Part shown: piece after piece, positions 56,054 through 64,000 of the stretch
Layout of the letters: the number at the start of each line of letters is the position of its first letter
How positions within the stretch are numbered: the stretch's first letter is position 1
Assembly (NCBI GenBank): GCA_907164885.2
Contig: OU015498.1
Span: forward strand, 93,378,733-93,442,732
Origin: Dolomedes plantarius
Lineage: Eukaryota; Arthropoda; Arachnida; Araneae; Dolomedidae
Reading direction: 5' to 3'
DNA: 64,000 nt
Translations under genes and position numbers: made by a program
The notes under the pieces: model-generated
The model's database searches: none
What the model was told of the DNA's origin: nothing
What the model saw: the letters and a program-made list of their open reading frames with translations, nothing else

Positions 56054-56939
56054 TATTATACGATGCTGGCAGGAATGGGTGAACGATGGCCGAACACAGC
56101 GTCAAGAAGGAAGCGGTCGGCCTAGAGAAACGACAGAACGTGAGGTCCAAGCAATCGTCAGAGCAGCATTCCCAGCCCCAGATTCATCATTATCACGATC
56201 GTACATGCAACTGGTGTTTCATTGACCGCAAGGACCATTCATAGGCGGCTCAGAGTAAGGGGTCTGAGCTCACAGCGCCCCTTGCGCCGACTACCATTGA
56301 CCTCTGTACACCGACAAGCCCTTTGTAGTGGTGTCGGGCACATTCGATTTGGAATGTCACTGACTGGAGTAGAATTATCTTCAGTGACGAGTCCCTCTTC
56401 GAATTGAGCTCCGATGACCAGCGAATACGTGTCTGGACACACGTATTCGCAGCTGGACAGCGGTGGGATACCATCCTGTCTTCCGCTATACGGGCCGACA
56501 ACCAGGAGTGATGGTCTGGGGTACCATTGTATTTCATAGCAGGACCCCTTTGGTTGTCATCCACGGCACCTTTTCAGCAGAACGGTACGTCGATGATATT
56601 CTACGCCCCGTTGTGTTGCCCTTCCTATCACGCCCTCTTGAGCTTACATTTCAGCAAGATAATGCCCGCCCGCACATGGCGAGAGTTTCTACTACTTGTC
56701 CTCGTGCTTGCCCAACGCTACCTTCGCCAGCAAGGTCGCCGGATCCCTCCCCCATTGAGCACGTTTGGAGCATTATGGGCTGGGCCCTCCAACCAGCTCG
56801 GGATTTTGACGATGTAAGGCGCCATTTGGACAGAATTTGGCACGATATCCCGCAGGAGGACATCCGCCACCTCTATCAATCAATGCCAAGCCGAATAACT
56901 GCTTGCATAAGGACCAGAGGTGGACCAAAGCGTTATTGA
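56054..56939 (+). pseudogene. Tc1 transposase, remaining C-terminal part
   Basis: Continues from 54748 with IIRCWQEWVNDGRTQRQEGS and RPRETTEREVQAIV, then several frame changes and stops (56220-56460). It becomes open again for RQPGVMVWGTIVFHSRTPLV, the second catalytic Asp in FQQDNARPHMAR, and the final Glu in SPDPSPIEHVW (DDE type). It ends GGPKRY and stop. The first catalytic Asp region (about 56370-56410) is disrupted. Confidence 0.85.
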
Positions 56940-57249
56940 CCTTTTCACTTTGTGAAGCTCTTTCTCTTGAATAAATCATCCATAATATCCATTAGGATTA
57001 TTTTCTCAAATTAGGATCATATGTTTTTCTGTACATTTACATCCATCTACCGAGTTTCGTCCCATTCGGATAACTCCTTGGTGCATCGTTTTTTATATTT
57101 TTTTTTATCTAAGTGTGTATGATAGAAGGGGGGGGGGGTTTAATTTTTCGAATGATTTATTTAAACAGCAATTGGTGATGGAAGATACCTCAGGATCTAT
57201 TTTATTCATAAGGTTACTGACCGCTTAATGTAACGCGTGTTTTCTCTGC

Positions 57250-57420
57250 CGGACGTTTTAACCCAATAGTTAGGGCTCAGGCATTCTGTTTCGCAGTCCG
57301 CGAGTTCCAGTCTCGCTTTTGGCCTGGGTGTTAGCGGCAGATATGTGATTTAAATTATAGGTCACGTCGGTTTAGCCCCCAAATAGCAGAAGATAACTGT
57401 TGTTATCTTAACCAGCCATT
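57250..57420 (+). repeat. tRNA-derived SINE-like unit
   Basis: ACCCAATAGTTAGGGCTCAG (A-box region) and GCGAGTTCCAGTCTCGC (B-box region) at tRNA spacing on the plus strand. The downstream part to about 57420 may be the SINE body. Confidence 0.5.
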
Positions 57421-57739
57421 TGGTTTTCCATCCTTTTTGTTCTGTTAATAGACTGTGGATTTTAAGTACTCTAGAGATAGACTAGAATTCACTTTCCCCA
57501 GTGACTGAAATAATTTTAGGATAATTTTAACTAATTAAATTTTATTTATTCGATATCAGTTTTTTTCCCTTTTTTATCATCTTTAAATATTTATCGATCC
57601 ACTTTTGCCCATTATACTTTCAATTTTGCTTTCTTCGAACACGGTGGATGCTTTTTCTCCCGACATTAACCCGAGGCTTTCGTGAGAACAGGTGAAACAC
57701 CACCACTCTTTGGTTCCACCTGAGTTTGGACCAAACACT

Positions 57740-57741
57740 CC

Positions 57742-57772
<31 letters not shown>

Positions 57773-57775
57773 GGG
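57740..57775. repeat. C17 and CA tract
   Basis: 17 C at 57743-57759 followed by ACACACACAC. Confidence 0.95.
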
Positions 57776-57897
57776 ATGATATCTGGAGAGCTCGCACCTT
57801 TCCCCTTCTTCTGAACACGTGCAAGGAGTTTCCGCTCTATGGCTTTAACATGCCCATATCTACTCTCAACAAATTGTTTGCTCTTTTTTTCTCTAAC

Positions 57898-58270
57898 TCT
57901 CAGTGGTTTTTGGCTTTTATACATCAGAGCTTGCCAGGCTTTAACTTTCAATTTTTACTTTTAAAAATCTTTGAATTATTTCAATGCATTGAAATTTTAT
58001 CTATTTGTTATAAGTTTTTAACTTTATGTCGTAAGTTTAATTATTCATTGATGAGCTTTCATCTTTTATACCCTTAAAATTTGGTTGTTCTTTTACTTCC
58101 CACTCTAAATGGTTTTCGTCTTTTAAACTATACAGCTAGGCAGGCTTTTACTTCCCACTTTTAAAACTAAAAAAAAAAAAAAAATCTTCATTTCAACACA
58201 TTAATTTTTTACCTGTTCGGTATTAGTTTTTAAGTTCTTTTTTTTTTCAGTTGTAATAATTCATCGATCA
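57898..58270. repeat. diverged direct duplication, about 200 bp spacing
   Basis: GTGGTTTTTGGCTTTTATAC...GCCAGGCTTTAACTTTC at 57903 recurs as ATGGTTTTCGTCTTTTAAAC...GGCAGGCTTTTACTTCC at 58110. Following A/T-rich parts (TTTTAAAA..., ATTTCAA..CATT) also align loosely. Confidence 0.55.
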
Positions 58271-58369
58271 GTTCATAAAATTTTTATCAATTCTATATCT
58301 GATATTTTCTTCCTCATTTAGTTTTATCAGTTTCAGTTACTCCTTATATTTTTGTCGCAAATTTTAGAA

Positions 58370-59414
58370 CAGATATACTCAACCTTTTTTTTTTTCTTTT
58401 TTTTTTTGTCGGGTCACATATGCAATGTTTGCGCGAGCCACAACATAGTACACTATAACTCATAATATAATGTAAAAAATAAAACTCAAAACCTAAATGT
58501 ATCAAAGCGTTTATTTAAAAATTAGTGTATTTTTTTTTTAATGTTGAGACAAACTTTTGACTATTTTAAACAAAACAGGTTTATAATTGCTACTTGCTAC
58601 TCTCAATACGTCCTCAAAGTGAGTATCAGTAAGCCGATTTCTATATACTCTCTTCGCATATTTCGTTTAGAATAGGGTGGTTAAAGGTCTGTCCACATTG
58701 CACATTAGAGTTGCGTTACGCTACTACATTGTTCCCATGACCTGTGATTGGTTTGATATATCACGTGGTCAATGAATTGAGCGCTCTGTGATTGGTTAAA
58801 ATTTTTTAACGCTGACGCCACGTAACACTCTGGATTAAGTGTGAACAGGCCGTAACAAAGATAAGTCGATGCGAACAACGTGAAAAACAGGTGGACACAT
58901 TTTTGTACAATCGTGTATGTCTTGGGCCCTAATTTCCAAATTCTGGCATACTCTTTTCGCTTCTCTCTTATCTTAAAAAATAACTTCCAGATTCGTATCG
59001 TTTTTTAACTCTATCAATTCATGAAATTGCTTTGTCTGATCGCATCCTAATGGAGCTGTTTTATAATAATTGCTGTTTCTATGTACCAGGGATTTTTAAA
59101 AAATAATAATATTGATGATAATAATAATAATAAAATAAAAAAGATTTTTTTAAAAAATTAAAAAGAAAACAGACAAATCTTAATACTTTGTAAATCCTGA
59201 AATCTGTTTTTAAATTACTTGGGGAGGGCAACTAAATAATTTGAAATTATAGTATGGTTTTCTCGAGAAATGCCAATACCCTCTTGTTTAGCATTTGTAA
59301 CAGTGTTTTAAAATTTAGAATGCCAGATGTTTACAAACGTATTTACCTGATAATGAGTGTGTGTGTTTCGGACCGCACATAAAAGTTTGACGGGCCGCAG
59401 GTTGTGTATGCCTG
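58370..59414 (-). mobile_element. hAT element, split by a MITE
   Basis: TTTTAGAA (58362-58369) and TTTTAGAC (59415-59422) form the 8-bp duplication. Ends CAGATATACTCAACC and, inverted, CAGGCATACACAACCTGCGG. The minus strand has the transposase dimerisation tail [20 protein letters not shown] (58660-58600) and, beyond the MITE, HLFFTLFASTYL. It is closely related to the copy at 30470-31000. Confidence 0.8.
58685..58852. mobile_element. GGGCCTGTTCACA foldback MITE, copy 3
   Basis: Ends AGGTCTGTCCACATTGCACA and, inverted, GGCCTGTTCACACTTAATCC; contains ATTGGTTTGA and GATTGGTTAAA. More diverged than the other copies. It interrupts the hAT transposase. Confidence 0.65.
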
Positions 59415-59499
59415 TTTTAGACTGTTATCTTACTGATTAAACTGTTATCTTTCTTTCTTTTTTTCTTTCCTTACTTTATTTTGCCAGTTTTAACTACTC

Positions 59500-59690
59500 A
59501 ATTTATTTTTGTCACAAAATTTAGACTTATACCTGGTCATGACTTTTTACAACATCTGAACCGCATTGGTGCAGTTGATTCGCCCGTTTGTCCGTTGTGT
59601 TCTACACAAGAATCTATGAATTTAATTCACTTGACGGTGCCCAAAACTCTCTTTTACGACTATCAACTACCGTGTTTTTCGCACCAATAA
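59500..59690 (+). pseudogene. LINE (Jockey/CR1-type) C-terminal fragment
   Basis: Encodes IPGHDFLQHLNRIGAVDSPV followed by CPLCSTQESMNLIHL, the C-terminal zinc-knuckle region of non-LTR reverse transcriptases (GH..L..L...G...SP.CP.C). No RT or endonuclease motifs nearby; 5' truncation is usual for LINEs. Confidence 0.65.
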
Positions 59691-59802
59691 GACTCACCTC
59701 AAATTCATGGGAGGATTTTTAGAAGAGACTATTTTGTATTTTGTTAAGTAGTATATAAAAATATTTTCAATTTCTAACTTAATAAAGATTTTTTAAAAAA
59801 TA

Positions 59803-60378
59803 CGAGGGATCGAACTTTAATAGTGGCAACACTGTTGTAGAACCCCCCACGAACAGAACACAGGAAAGCAGCTTACACCACACGTACGTCACGTGCCTGC
59901 CTTACCTCTCTCAGCGAATACGCTCTCCTCACAAACATCACACGCCTGCACAGTGACAGGATGAATATCGCCATGTTTTAGTTGCCGGTCTATCGTACGA
60001 AAGAATTTGTTGCATCGTACTGATGGAAGGAAAATGCTTGTGCACACATTGTGGCTGATGTGTTTGCTCGCTGGGGCTGGGAAGCGATCTACCATCCATC
60101 CCCCATATTCCCTGGACTTAAAGTCCCTGTGACTTTGATCTTATCCCCAAAATGAAGGAACCGCTCTGTGGATTCCACCAGAGATTCTGCAGGCTGTAGA
60201 CCGCTCCATTCGAAGGATCAACAGATCAAGTGCTGCCAACGGCTTCCTGCAACTTCCAGAGTGTTAGCAACGGGTGCTAAACAGTGCTGGTTACTACTTT
60301 GAAGGGCTATAAAAGTTTCATCCCTGAATCTCTTCTGCATACTTTGTACATACCTAGTTACCACTATTAAAGTTCCAT

Positions 60379-60380
<2 letters not shown>
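59803..60380 (+). mobile_element. mariner element, internally deleted (578 bp)
   Basis: Inverted ends around GGATCGAACTTTAATAGTGG / AGGATGGAACTTTAATAGTG, TA-flanked; the right side abuts a TA microsatellite. The plus strand keeps a transposase 3' half: HIVADVFARWGWEAIYHPS, PCDFDLIPKMKEPL, then EILQAVDRSIRRINRSSAAN and NGFLQLPECWQRVL. Several frame changes. Confidence 0.75.

Positions 60381-60440
<60 letters not shown>
60381..60440. repeat. (TA)n microsatellite
   Basis: About 30 TA units beside the mariner remnant. Confidence 0.95.
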
Positions 60441-60444
<4 letters not shown>

Positions 60445-60514
60445 ACAAAAGATCAAAATATGTTAATGAAAAAAGAATAAAGAAAAAAAGAAAAAATGTG
60501 GAGCAATGTTCAAA

Positions 60515-60605
60515 AATGGCCAGACAGGGGTTGCGACCTGTCTTACCCCGGTTGAACTAGTTTCAAATGCCAGGCAAGCACTCCCGGTAGCCAGGACATC
60601 GCACA
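60515..60605 (-). repeat. tRNA-like SINE fragment
   Basis: Minus strand GTCCTGGCTACCGGGAGTGC (A-box-like) and ACTAGTTCAACCGGGGTA (B-box-like). Confidence 0.35.
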
Positions 60606-60836
60606 ACCATACATACTACTCAATTGGAATACAAATGAAACAAAATAGAGAAAGAACACTGTAAATATAATATAATACAGCTAGTTTTTGAAAATATTAA
60701 TCTACACAACAAAACATACACTATTACATACCTCTTTTACAATCCACAATAGACACCAATCACATTACCAAAAACGATACATCATCCTCCCTGATGTTAG
60801 TAATATACGATAGATGTTAAATCGCAGTAACTCTAA

Positions 60837-61022
60837 GGGCCTGTTCACATAGGAGTCCATTGCGTTGCGTTAAGGAAAAGATGACGTTGAGACGAAAATA
60901 AACCAATCATATGCCTCCAAAGGATTAGCAATGAAATTTTTAACGCCTATGATTGGTTTATTTTCGTCTCAACGTCATCTTTTCCTTAACGCAACGCAAC
61001 GGACTCCTATGTGAACAGGCCC
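60837..61022. mobile_element. GGGCCTGTTCACA foldback MITE, copy 4 (186 bp, nearly perfect palindrome)
   Basis: Flanked by TAA on both sides (60834-60836, 61023-61025). Arms of about 75 bp pair almost perfectly (CATAGGAGTCCATTGCGTTG against CAACGGACTCCTATG). Carries CCAATCA and TGATTGG. The best-preserved copy; it has inserted just beyond the Penelope-like RT gene. Confidence 0.9.
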
Positions 61023-61039
61023 TAAGTCTGTTAAATTCG

Positions 61040-61145
61040 ATTGATGTCATATCGATGTACCCTCGAGTTATTCGTTTTATAAAATTCATTGGGTATCCGT
61101 AGGAATTAGCCAGTGTTATAAATCTAGACAACTGTTCCCTTAAAT
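61040..61145 (-). pseudogene. frameshifted C-terminal tail of the Penelope-like RT
   Basis: Past the stop of the long frame, another minus-strand frame reads SREVDLREQLSRFITLANSY and GYPMNFIKRITRGYIDM, a plausible RT C-terminal extension. This suggests that the 559-residue frame ends early because of one indel near 61155. The MITE at 60837-61022 lies just after it. Confidence 0.55.
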
Positions 61146-62825
61146 CTACTTCCCTTGAGTAAAGGTAAAAAATCGATTAAATTGATTTATTTTTATATTT
61201 CTAATTATAGAAACGTGTACACATGAGTTCCAATTCGTCATCTTGTGCGTTTGGAAACCAAAATCATCGCGTTTGTCGTGTAAATAGTGTACAATGCCTC
61301 CATTAACTAACTTAAGATTTAAATCAAGGAAGTCAATGCTTCCATCATTACGTGTCTGATTTTTAATTAAAGATAGTCCACTATGATAAACACTGAAGCC
61401 AATACTATGAATTTTATTGCGTGATATCCAAATTAAATCATCCATGTATTTAAACAACATCGTGTCCCTTTGAATATTATACATTTTTTCATAATGGTAT
61501 AGATATATATTAGATAATATAGTAGAGCATGATCCACCCATTGGAATACCTTTTCTCTGTCTGTAAAGACTATTGCCGTTATATACATATGTCTCATTCA
61601 ATACCAGATTTAATAGATTCCTATATTGAGCTATACCTATAAATTGTTGCAATTCATAACGCTTATATGCTATCATCATAACCTGCATTAAATCAGCCAA
61701 ATCTATGGAATGAAACAAATCCTCAAAATCATATGTACAGATATCCACCAGATCATCTATTCCCTTAAAATATTTAACTAATTCACGGCTATTTTCTATA
61801 ATGAAACTACCATCTTTCTTTATTTTTATGTATATATTTTTTAGTACATTTAATAACCTGTTGTTAGCATATTCCAGGTATGAACCACATCCCACTGTTA
61901 CAGGTCTAAATTTAACAGGATATTTTTGTAGTTTCGGTATAAGTATCAAATAAGGAAATTTAAATTTAGTAACAGAATATCCCAATCTCATATATATACC
62001 TTTAATACGTTTCTCAATAACATCCGTTTGAATATTAATTAATTCATACTGGTTAATGTCATTGTAAGCACTTTTAAGTGTTTTGATATAGAACTCACGA
62101 CAAGTGAACGCATAGTTTGATACCACTTTGTCTAGATAACTTATAACAAACTGATCTTGTAATTTTTTAATGGAACATTTCATCCCCATATCTTTAAATG
62201 TTCGATAGTCTAGCACTTCCTCTTTGATCTCAAAGTTATACAAGATCTTCTTAAAATCCCCCATAACCAAACTGCACCATTTCTCGAATGCTATTATAGG
62301 GAAGCTATTACCTATCGCACAGTCGTATATAAATGCTCTTATGTCTTTCTTGAAAATGTCAAGTATTTTACACCTGTTATCTACCATTGGTAAACGAAAT
62401 TTTGTTCCCATAGCCAAATATTTTCTTAATTCATTATTATTTACAATATCTAAATCCCCGGTCACCACATGATTATGATTTTTGTCAATGAATTCCTCTA
62501 ATTGATTACAAACACATTGTCCATGTGATTTCTCCAAACTGCGTGCTATTTTATTATAATTGAATATAGCCCGTCCAATTGGAACATTGTATTTATACGC
62601 AACTTTTATACGATAATTACTCAATAGAAACACATTACTGTGCCGGTTTACACTGTTATTGATGTTCAATTTCTCAATAATCCGATTTGAGAATGTAACA
62701 GTAAAGAATCGACTTTTATATTCACCAAATATTGTAAAAGACAAATTCAACAACCTGATTCTGTATTTTGTTAAGTCAATAATTCTCATTACGGCATACG
62801 TGTTTACACCACCATAATGCTCCAC
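61146..62825 (-). CDS. Penelope-like reverse transcriptase, 559 residues, open
   Basis: An uninterrupted minus-strand frame carrying the RT fold. Residues 103-140 have the QCVCNQ...HNHVVTGDL...NNELRKYLAMG block seen before the RT in one branch of Penelope-like elements. IPKLQKYPVKFRPVTVG is at 296-312. Catalytic motif A is TYDFEDLFHSID (364-375), then GIPMGGSCSTILSNIYLY (426-443). Motif C is FKYMDDLIWI (458-467) with both Asp kept, and FLDLNLKL is at 499-506. All catalytic residues are present. It would reverse-transcribe element RNA in the nucleus. The first Met follows directly after non-coding DNA, so an upstream part (endonuclease or intron) may be missing. No GIY-YIG domain lies on this strand; one lies divergently at 63620-64000. 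Confidence 0.85.
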   Translation of the reverse strand: MEHYGGVNTYAVMRIIDLTKYRIRLLNLSFTIFGEYKSRFFTVTFSNRIIEKLNINNSVNRHSNVFLLSNYRIKVAYKYNVPIGRAIFNYNKIARSLEKSHGQCVCNQLEEFIDKNHNHVVTGDLDIVNNNELRKYLAMGTKFRLPMVDNRCKILDIFKKDIRAFIYDCAIGNSFPIIAFEKWCSLVMGDFKKILYNFEIKEEVLDYRTFKDMGMKCSIKKLQDQFVISYLDKVVSNYAFTCREFYIKTLKSAYNDINQYELINIQTDVIEKRIKGIYMRLGYSVTKFKFPYLILIPKLQKYPVKFRPVTVGCGSYLEYANNRLLNVLKNIYIKIKKDGSFIIENSRELVKYFKGIDDLVDICTYDFEDLFHSIDLADLMQVMMIAYKRYELQQFIGIAQYRNLLNLVLNETYVYNGNSLYRQRKGIPMGGSCSTILSNIYLYHYEKMYNIQRDTMLFKYMDDLIWISRNKIHSIGFSVYHSGLSLIKNQTRNDGSIDFLDLNLKLVNGGIVHYLHDKRDDFGFQTHKMTNWNSCVHVSIIRNIKINQFNRFFTFTQGK

Positions 62826-63560
62826 ACAGTAAATAAAACTAAGTCTCTCTATTCTAAAAGAAAGTAACTGGCGCTGTCGCAGCCGCCGCTGTCAAAAGCT
62901 TGTCACGCTATCTCCTCCGAAACCGCTGGGGGTATGGGGTCGAGACCGATACCAATCGATGCAGAACAATGTGGGGAAGAAAGTAAGACATGTCTCATAA
63001 TCGTCGGACTTTAAGTTTTTTTTATTTTATTTTATGTTTTGTGGAAAAATATTGACTTTTTCATGTTCAGATTACGATAACTCGCCAAAAAAGGATCGTA
63101 GAATTTTATTTTTTTTTACAATCGAAGACTACAGACATTTCTCCTTCAAACAAGACGTCATTTGTTTAAAAATAATTTAAAACAGACTGATATTTTTATT
63201 AGAATTGAAAACTCACTTTTTGGAAAAATTGATGCGTTTCGAGATATATAAATTCGATGCTCTCAGACTTATTATGTTACAAAGAAAATATTTATATCAA
63301 CTGGAAGATGAAAGCTTTTTCATTCATATAAACTTCATTTCAAGTCTCTATCTTAAAATTTCGATTTTTAATCGAATTTTAAAGAAATACTTCAAAAAAA
63401 ATCTTCTCATTCGTTTCCTTTGAAAGAAGATCCAATTTTTCACCCATTCCTCCATTTCGCCGGGCTTCATCCATTTCGTCGAGAGGGGGGGGGAAGCTTC
63501 AACTGTAAACAAAATGAATGACTCAATCGCTGTAAACAACTATTGAGTCATTTATTCACT
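62826..63560. other. spacer between divergent RT and endonuclease
   Basis: Plus-strand AAACTAAGTCTC at 62838 recurs at 63621 beside the endonuclease start. No coding motif recognised. A hairpin (AATGACTCAAT...ATTGAGTCATT) is at about 63514-63551 and a G9 run near 63485. Confidence 0.45.
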
Positions 63561-63565
63561 TGATT

Positions 63566-63612
63566 CACCAGAGGAGCGAGCGTAGCGAGCCTAGGGGCGA
63601 AGCCCCTAGTAC
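63566..63612 (+). repeat. GC-rich hairpin module
   Basis: GAGCGAGCGTAGCGAGC is followed by the perfect hairpin CTAGGGGCGAAGCCCCTAG (8-bp stem, GAA loop). Strikingly GC-rich in AT-rich surroundings and placed immediately before the GIY-YIG frame. Confidence 0.7.
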
Positions 63613-63619
63613 TGTAAAA

Positions 63620-64000
63620 AAAACTAAGTCTCAATCTCCTTACAATTTTTATGATAGTTTTAAGTTCAAATCATGTGGAAATACTAGATGTAAGTTATGC
63701 TCCATCGCAGATCAGGCGCAAATCGTTAATAACTCGAAATATTATAAGTTTTGCAAAGTGTTCAACTGCATTTACAGAATCACTTGTAGAATATGCGATA
63801 TGGCATATATTGGTCAAACTGGAAATAATCTAAATATCCGAGTTAATTTACATAGCTGTAATATCAAAAAGCAAACAGATAATGTGAGTTCCCTTGGAAT
63901 TGAACATTTTAAGGTGCATGGTTTCGATAATATTACTATCAGTATTTTGGATATAGTGATAGATGGAAAGGAAAGAATGTGGTGGGAGAGCCGTCACATG
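63620..64000 (+). CDS. GIY-YIG endonuclease of a Penelope-like element (partial, runs off window)
   Basis: Open plus-strand frame (codons start at 63674 + 3n, open upstream at least to about 63602) reading KKTKSQSPYNFYDSF, then SCGNTRCKLCS with paired Cys. Next come CIYRITCRICDMAYIGQTGN (the GIY-YIG core: Y...C..C...YIGQT), an R in NIRVNLHS, EHFKVHGFDNI, and KERMWWESRHM where the Glu of the nuclease is expected. The Cys-rich lead-in and this order match the endonuclease of Penelope-like retroelements. No stop is reached at the window edge, so an RT may follow to the right, which would give an N-terminal-endonuclease (Naiad-like) arrangement. Start codon not determined. Confidence 0.75.

Larger units (their letters stand above)
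54396..57090 (+). mobile_element. Tc1-like element, split by a nested element
   Basis: Left end begins GACGCACCAAGAAGGGGTAA and the right end, inverted, reads ACGATGCACCAAGGAGTTAT; both are followed by similar AATTGGACA / AATGGGACG blocks, so they are imperfect inverted repeats. The plus-strand transposase starts at about 54616 and ends at 56937-56939. Without the insert at 54749-56053 the element is about 1.4 kb. Confidence 0.8.

Noticed and set aside
57583..57951. 122-codon minus-strand frame
   Set aside because: It crosses a C17/CA tract and overlaps a diverged duplication; the duplicate has a stop at the equivalent place, and no family was recognised.
59889..60095. 68-codon minus-strand frame
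   Set aside because: Lies inside the mariner remnant whose recognisable protein is on the plus strand.
63566..63612. Hammerhead ribozyme, as found in some Penelope-like elements
   Set aside because: I looked for the conserved CUGAUGA and GAAA core and did not find it in order; only a simple hairpin is visible.
1..64000. CRISPR arrays, bacterial operons, ribosome binding sites
   Set aside because: The window is clearly eukaryotic, with spliced genes and eukaryotic transposons; no regularly spaced direct repeats of CRISPR type were seen.

Overview
The window is animal nuclear DNA: AT-rich, with multi-exon genes using GT-AG introns, very large introns and dense transposon debris. Gene density, tRNA-derived SINE-like heads and the mix of Tc1/mariner, pogo/Tigger, hAT, piggyBac, Helitron and Penelope-like elements fit an arthropod, perhaps a chelicerate. 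That taxonomic guess is inference; no sequence here proves it.

Two conserved host genes are firmly recognisable and they converge. On the plus strand the last coding exon of SAP18 (Sin3A-associated protein 18) lies at 3779-4055, followed by an AATAAA signal; its earlier exons are off the left edge. On the minus strand a complete seven-exon PPAT gene (amidophosphoribosyltransferase, first committed step of de novo purine synthesis) runs from the ATG at 51688 to the stop at 17271. The exons join in frame to 504 residues with the N-terminal nucleophile Cys19, the PRPP loop and four Cys predicted to hold a 4Fe-4S cluster. A palindromic NRF-1-type site lies about 225 bp upstream of the start codon. 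Intron 1 is about 23.5 kb and holds most of the repeats.

Region by region: 1-7.3 kb has SAP18 plus piggyBac and Tigger remnants. 7.7-12.7 kb is a 5-kb hAT element (DUF4371/ZMYM-like transposase) with an 8-bp target duplication, inserted into an older open reading frame of unknown identity. 12.8-28 kb holds PPAT exons 7 to 2 with introns carrying MITEs, a long-TIR mariner relative, a possible solo LTR, a non-autonomous Helitron and a Tigger deletion derivative. 28-51.5 kb is PPAT intron 1: piggyBac, hAT, Tigger and foldback MITEs, a 168-bp degenerate tandem repeat and tRNA-like SINE heads. 52-64 kb, upstream of PPAT, is almost wholly mobile: a hAT fragment, a Tc1 element split by a nested DD41D element, another hAT split by a MITE, a LINE tail, a mariner remnant, and a Penelope-like reverse transcriptase (minus strand) lying divergently from a GIY-YIG endonuclease (plus strand) that runs off the right edge.

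The strongest leads are the divergent RT/GIY-YIG pair at 61.0-64.0 kb, the in-frame loss of the catalytic domain in the Tigger at 26-27.5 kb, the hAT-disrupted reading frame at 7.5-12.8 kb, a MITE family that has split two copies of one hAT lineage, and the unusual abundance of long poly-G/poly-C tracts in AT-rich DNA.
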